A stretch of DNA of 64,000 nucleotides from Streptantibioticus_C sp963761325 (lineage in GTDB: Bacteria; Actinomycetota; Actinomycetes; Streptomycetales; Streptomycetaceae). Made by a program: the position numbers and the translations under genes. The notes below the pieces were generated by a model. It searched no databases and was not told the DNA's origin. It worked only from the letters and a program-made list of their open reading frames with translations. The DNA lies in assembly GCA_963761325.1 (NCBI GenBank), contig CAVXGZ010000002.1, forward strand, positions 1,240,001 to 1,304,000, read 5' to 3'. The stretch's first letter is position 1, and the number at the start of each line of letters is the position of its first letter. Positions 50,301-64,000 of this stretch are shown one piece after another.

Positions 50301-52379
50301 GAGCAGCAGGATCTGGCGTCCGTCGCGAGCACCCTGAAGCTGGACGCCGCCGGCGGTCTGAGCGCGGTGCTGCCCGCCCTGTCGCAGTGGCGGCGGGAGC
50401 GGCAGGCCAGGTCGGCGGTGGATGCCTGGCGCTACCGGGTCGGCTGGACACCGGTCGCGGCCGCGCCCGCGGTGGCGTCCGGCGTCTGGTTGGTGGCGAT
50501 GCCGGAGGGGGCCGTGGACCGCGCGGCCGCTACGGCACTGCGGGACCACGGCGCCGAGCCGGTCGAGATCGTGGTGGCCGGGGACGCGGACCGCGCGTCG
50601 CTGGCCGAGCGGTTGCGGAAGGCGGCGGCCGAGGCCGAGGGCGTCGCGGGTGTGCTGTCGCTGCTCGCGCCCGCCGGGCTGGACCGATCGCTGCTGCTGG
50701 TACAGGCGTTGGGCGACGCCGAGTTGGACGCGCCGCTGTGGTGCGTGACCAGCGGGGCGGTGGCCGTCGGTGCGTCGGACCGGCTGACCGACGTGGCCGG
50801 TGCCCAACTCTGGGGATTCGGCCGGGTCGTCGCGCTGGAGCACCCGCAGCGCTGGGGCGGACTGGTGGATGTTCCGGCCGCCCTGGACAAGCGCGCCGCG
50901 GGTCTCCTGGTGTCGGTGCTGACCGGAGGCTCCGGCGAGGACCAGGTCGCCGTTCGCCGAACGGGCGCGTACGCACGGCGGTTGGCCGCCGCGACGCCCG
51001 ACGGGTCCGCGCCGGCGTCCGCCTGGCGACCGCGCGGCACGGTGCTCGTCACCGGCGGCACCGGAGGGCTCGGCGGCAACGTGGCCAGGTGGCTCGCCGA
51101 ACGCGGCGCGGAACACGTGGTGTTGACGAGCAGGCGGGGCATGGCGGCGCAGGGCGCGGCCGAACTCGTCGCCGAACTGCGCGAGCTGGGCGCGGAGGTG
51201 ACCGTGACCGCGTGCGACATCGCCGATCGGGCGGCCGTCGGCGCGTTGCTCGCGGAGATCCCGGCCGAGCGCCCGCTGACCGCGGTGGTCCACGCGGCGG
51301 GCTTGACGGGCACCACCCGGCTCACCGACCTGACCGCGGACGAACTGGCCGAGACGCTACGGGCGAAGGTGGACGGTGCACGGCATCTGCACGAGTTGCT
51401 GGCCGGTGTGGACCTGGACGCGTTCGTGTTGTTCTCCTCGATCGCCGGCGTCTGGGGCAGCGGTGGCCAGGCCGCCTACGCCGCCGCGAACGCCTACCTC
51501 GACGCCCTCGCGCAGGACCGCGCCGCCGGCGGCCGGGCAGCGACCTCGATCGCCTGGGGCCCCTGGGCCGACGCCGGCATGGCGACCGCTGACGAGACGG
51601 CCGACTACCTGCGCCGCCGCGGGCTGCGGGTGCTGGACGCGAAGCTCGCGATCCGGGCGCTGGAATACGCGGTCGACGACGGCGAGACCTGCGTGACGGT
51701 GGCGGACGTGGACTGGGAGCGGTTCGCCCCGGTGTTCACCTCGGTGCGCACCAGCCCGCTGCTCAGCGAACTGCCTGCGGTGCGCGCGCTGCGGGCAGCC
51801 GGTGAGCGGAACGCGGCGTCGGCGGAGGGCTCGGCCCAACAGCCGGGCGGGCTCTCGGCGTTGGGGGCGAAGATCGTCGGATCCTCGCCCGCCGAGCGGC
51901 GGCGCGCACTGCTGGAACTGGTCCGCGGCCAGGTCGCCGCGGTGCTCGGACACGACGGCACGGCCGCCGTTCCGCCGAAGGTGGCCTTCAGCGAACTCGG
52001 CGTCGATTCGATGACCGCCGTCGAGATCCGCAACCGGCTCACGGAGGCGATCGGCGTGGCACTGCCGCCCACCCTGGTCTTCGACTACCCGACCTCGGCC
52101 GCGCTGGCCGAGCGGCTGGAGACGGAGATCCGCGGGGAGGACGCCGCGGACCCGGACACCGGGGCCGAGGAAGCGCGGATCCGCCAGGCGCTGGCCGGCG
52201 TGCCGCTGTCCCGGCTCCGCGACGCGGGTGTGCTCGACATGTTGCTCAAGCTGGTCGACCCAGCGGACCCGGGTGTCGTGGCGGACACCGAAACCGACAC
52301 GGACACCGAATCGGAATCGATCGACGACATGGATGTCGACGCGCTGATCGAAACTGCTCTCGGCAATTCGGATTCCTGA
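26249..52379 (+). CDS. Modular type I polyketide synthase, gene 2 (five modules; one-base frameshift near 27245)
   Basis: A PKS subunit of about 8709 residues if the frameshift is corrected. Approximate residues: N-terminal coiled-coil docking domain 1-31; M6 KS-AT-DH-ER-KR-ACP 32-2036; M7 KS-AT-KR-ACP 2055-3551; M8 KS-AT-KR-ACP 3567-5057; M9 KS-AT-DH-ER-KR-ACP 5082-7091; M10 KS-AT-KR-ACP 7114-8621; C-terminal docking domain 8631-8709. The ATG at 26249 has a GGGAG site and gives MANEEKL. Reading is in frame 2 up to about 27244 and in frame 3 from 27246 to the TGA at 52377-52379. The shift falls inside the M6 KS between a normal active-site Cys and its two His motifs. As written, the first frame ends at 27991 and yields about 581 residues, losing nearly everything. 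The downstream 25 kb is open and every domain keeps its active sites, so a sequencing or assembly error, or a very recent mutation, is likely. An in-frame TAG follows the TGA directly. Confidence 0.93.
27239..27251 (+). other. One-base frameshift in the M6 ketosynthase
   Basis: All other KSs here read SA-S-D-V-D (or close) before VEAHGTG. Here the DNA after the Leu-Ser-Ala codons shifts, giving SAVRRGRGRG in the incoming frame and SDVDAVEAHG in the +1-shifted frame. Removing the G at 27245, or one of the two Cs at 27243-27244, restores the family sequence. I see no slippery heptamer or other sign of programmed shifting. Confidence 0.9.
31044..31210 (+). repeat. 167-bp exact repeat at the ER C-terminus (M6 copy)
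   Basis: Identical to 46218-46384 in M9 (offset 15174), and continues to 31312 with one mismatch at 31211. M12 (from 61792) shares most of it. It encodes the ER C-terminus before the GKNVLVMP junction. Confidence 0.85.
32412..36900 (+). other. M7: KS-AT(malonyl)-KR(mixed A/B signature)-ACP
   Basis: KS is about 32412-33690 (Cys 32931; GEQVGVF class). AT is about 34002-34890 (Ser 34272, HAFH 34572-34583). A dimerization element lies at about 35082-35205. KR is about 35838-36540 with Tyr at 36279. It has both a B-like Asp-Asp pair at 36111-36116 (TVDDSE) and the A-type Trp at 36255 (GVWGSG), so hydroxyl stereochemistry cannot be called from motifs alone. ACP Ser is at 36777. The step leaves a beta-hydroxyl. 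Confidence 0.93.
36948..41420 (+). other. M8: KS-AT(malonyl)-KR(A-type)-ACP
   Basis: KS is about 36948-38200 (Cys 37443; MSCRLPGG class). AT is about 38532-39420 with the variant FAGQGSQ start, Ser at 38802 and HAFH at 39102-39113. A dimerization element lies at about 39606-39735. KR is about 40365-41070 with no D-D pair (HAAGLDRASV), Trp at 40782 and Tyr at 40806, so A-type. ACP Ser is at 41304. From 38280 onward the DNA becomes strongly G-ending, and two long stretches are shared with M11 of gene 3. Confidence 0.94.
38280..39173 (+). repeat. Near-identical 894-bp direct repeat, copy 1 (KS-AT linker and AT of M8)
   Basis: Matches 53845-54738 at offset 15565 with three mismatches seen (39017, 39093 and 39158), the first 737 bp being exact. 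The left edge coincides with an abrupt change from C-ending to G-ending codons. The 39093 change turns Thr to Ala just before HAFH. Confidence 0.9.
40349..41770 (+). repeat. Perfect 1422-bp direct repeat, copy 1 (M8 KR-ACP to M9 KS start)
   Basis: Aligned by eye with 55920-57341 at a constant offset of 15571 with no difference found. It covers the end of the M8 KR linker, the whole KR and ACP, the inter-module linker and the first part of the M9 KS. The copies first differ at 40348/55919 on the left and 41771/57342 on the right. Almost all synonymous sites end in G or T. Confidence 0.93.
41493..47520 (+). other. M9: KS-AT(malonyl)-DH-ER-KR-ACP
   Basis: KS is about 41493-42760 (Cys 42012). 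AT is about 43095-43980 (Ser 43365, HAFH 43665-43676). DH is about 44175-45000 (His 44271, Asp 44763). ER is about 45516-46445 with the NADPH motif from 45936. KR is about 46470-47005 (Tyr 46914, B-type VVDDG). ACP Ser is at 47412. All sites are intact, so a fully reduced unit is predicted. The KS start is part of the perfect repeat with M12, and the AT linker (about 42730-43030) is nearly identical to that of M3 (about 13000-13300). Confidence 0.95.
46218..46384 (+). repeat. 167-bp exact repeat at the ER C-terminus (M9 copy)
   Basis: Partner of 31044-31210. With the M12 copy it marks a three-module spacing (15.17 and 15.57 kb) between successive fully reducing modules. Confidence 0.85.
47589..52110 (+). 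other. M10: KS-AT(malonyl)-KR(A-type)-ACP, last module of gene 2
   Basis: KS is about 47589-48870 (Cys 48114; GEQVGVF class). AT is about 49191-50080 (Ser 49461, HAFH 49761-49772). A dimerization element lies at about 50277-50400. KR is about 51036-51730 with no D-D pair (HAAGLTGTTR), Trp at 51453 and Tyr at 51477, so A-type. The ACP (about 51870-52110) reads GVDSM with Ser at 52008. A beta-hydroxyl is predicted. Confidence 0.94.
52140..52376 (+). other. C-terminal docking domain of gene 2 product
   Basis: The tail has the helix IRQALAGVPLSRLRDAG, then VLDMLLKLV, an acidic Asp/Glu/Thr/Ser linker at about 52286-52325, and a final docking helix DDMDVDALIETALGN. This layout is standard for class 1 C-terminal docking domains and differs clearly from the DLFDIIHNEFG type ending gene 1, which helps keep the order gene 2 then gene 3. 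Confidence 0.85.
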
Positions 52380-52404
52380 TAGCGCCCGCAATTGGAGCTC
52401 AAGA
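52380..52404 (+). other. Gene 2-gene 3 spacer (25 nt)
   Basis: The spacer starts with an in-frame TAG directly after the TGA of gene 2, a tandem stop, and contains the ribosome binding site of gene 3. There is no room for a terminator or promoter, so the two genes should be co-transcribed. Confidence 0.8.
52394..52397 (+). promoter_or_regulatory. Ribosome binding site of gene 3
   Basis: GGAG lies 7 nt before the ATG at 52405. This ATG gives a typical docking-domain N-terminus (MASREEQVVKALRASL), which supports the start choice. Confidence 0.75.

Positions 52405-64000
<11,596 letters not shown>

Noticed and set aside
27252..52379. A separate gene starting with GTG at 27252
   Set aside because: The start lies in the middle of a KS domain (before VEAHGTG) with no ribosome binding site; it is the continuation of gene 2 after the one-base shift.

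Overview
The window lies entirely inside a giant modular type I polyketide synthase (PKS) locus. The very high GC, GC-rich third codon positions, actinobacterial-type KS/AT/DH/ER/KR/ACP domains and coiled-coil docking domains point to a filamentous actinomycete. The genus cannot be read from this stretch. All coding is on the + strand and about 99.9% of the window is coding. No loading module, thioesterase, regulator, transporter or tailoring gene is present, so this is an internal slice of a larger cluster.

There are three collinear genes. Gene 1 (2-26188, 5' end outside the window) carries the tail of one module (KR-ACP, almost certainly preceded by an ER) and five complete modules, ending in a C-terminal docking domain. 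Gene 2 (26249-52379, about 8709 residues once a one-base frameshift near 27245 is corrected) carries five complete modules. Gene 3 (52405-beyond 64000) carries two complete modules and the start of a third KS. I number the modules M0-M13 in window order: M0 (ER)-KR; M1 DH-ER-KR; M2 KR; M3 DH-KR; M4 KR; M5 KR; M6 DH-ER-KR; M7 KR; M8 KR; M9 DH-ER-KR; M10 KR; M11 KR; M12 DH-ER-KR; M13 KS only.

The docking domains and tight spacing (60 and 25 nt) suggest a chain handed from gene 1 to gene 2 to gene 3. All twelve complete AT domains carry malonyl-CoA signatures (GHSIGE and HAFH). The visible part therefore predicts an unbranched, largely saturated polyol of about 26 backbone carbons with one C=C (from M3), several secondary hydroxyls, and fully reduced CH2-CH2 units from M0, M1, M6, M9 and M12. 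This is an inference from domain content; no compound is assigned.

The most striking features are evolutionary. From M6 onward the reductive pattern repeats every three modules (full reduction, KR, KR). M8-M10 and M11-M13 are paralogous copies about 15.57 kb apart that include a 1422-bp perfect repeat. Codon usage switches abruptly between G-ending and C-ending blocks, with some edges coinciding with the edges of shared tracts, as expected for gene conversion or module duplication. KS sequence class tracks the reductive type of the preceding module. A single extra base in the first KS of gene 2 would truncate an otherwise intact 8.7-kilo-residue protein; a sequencing error is the simplest explanation, but a real null allele is possible.
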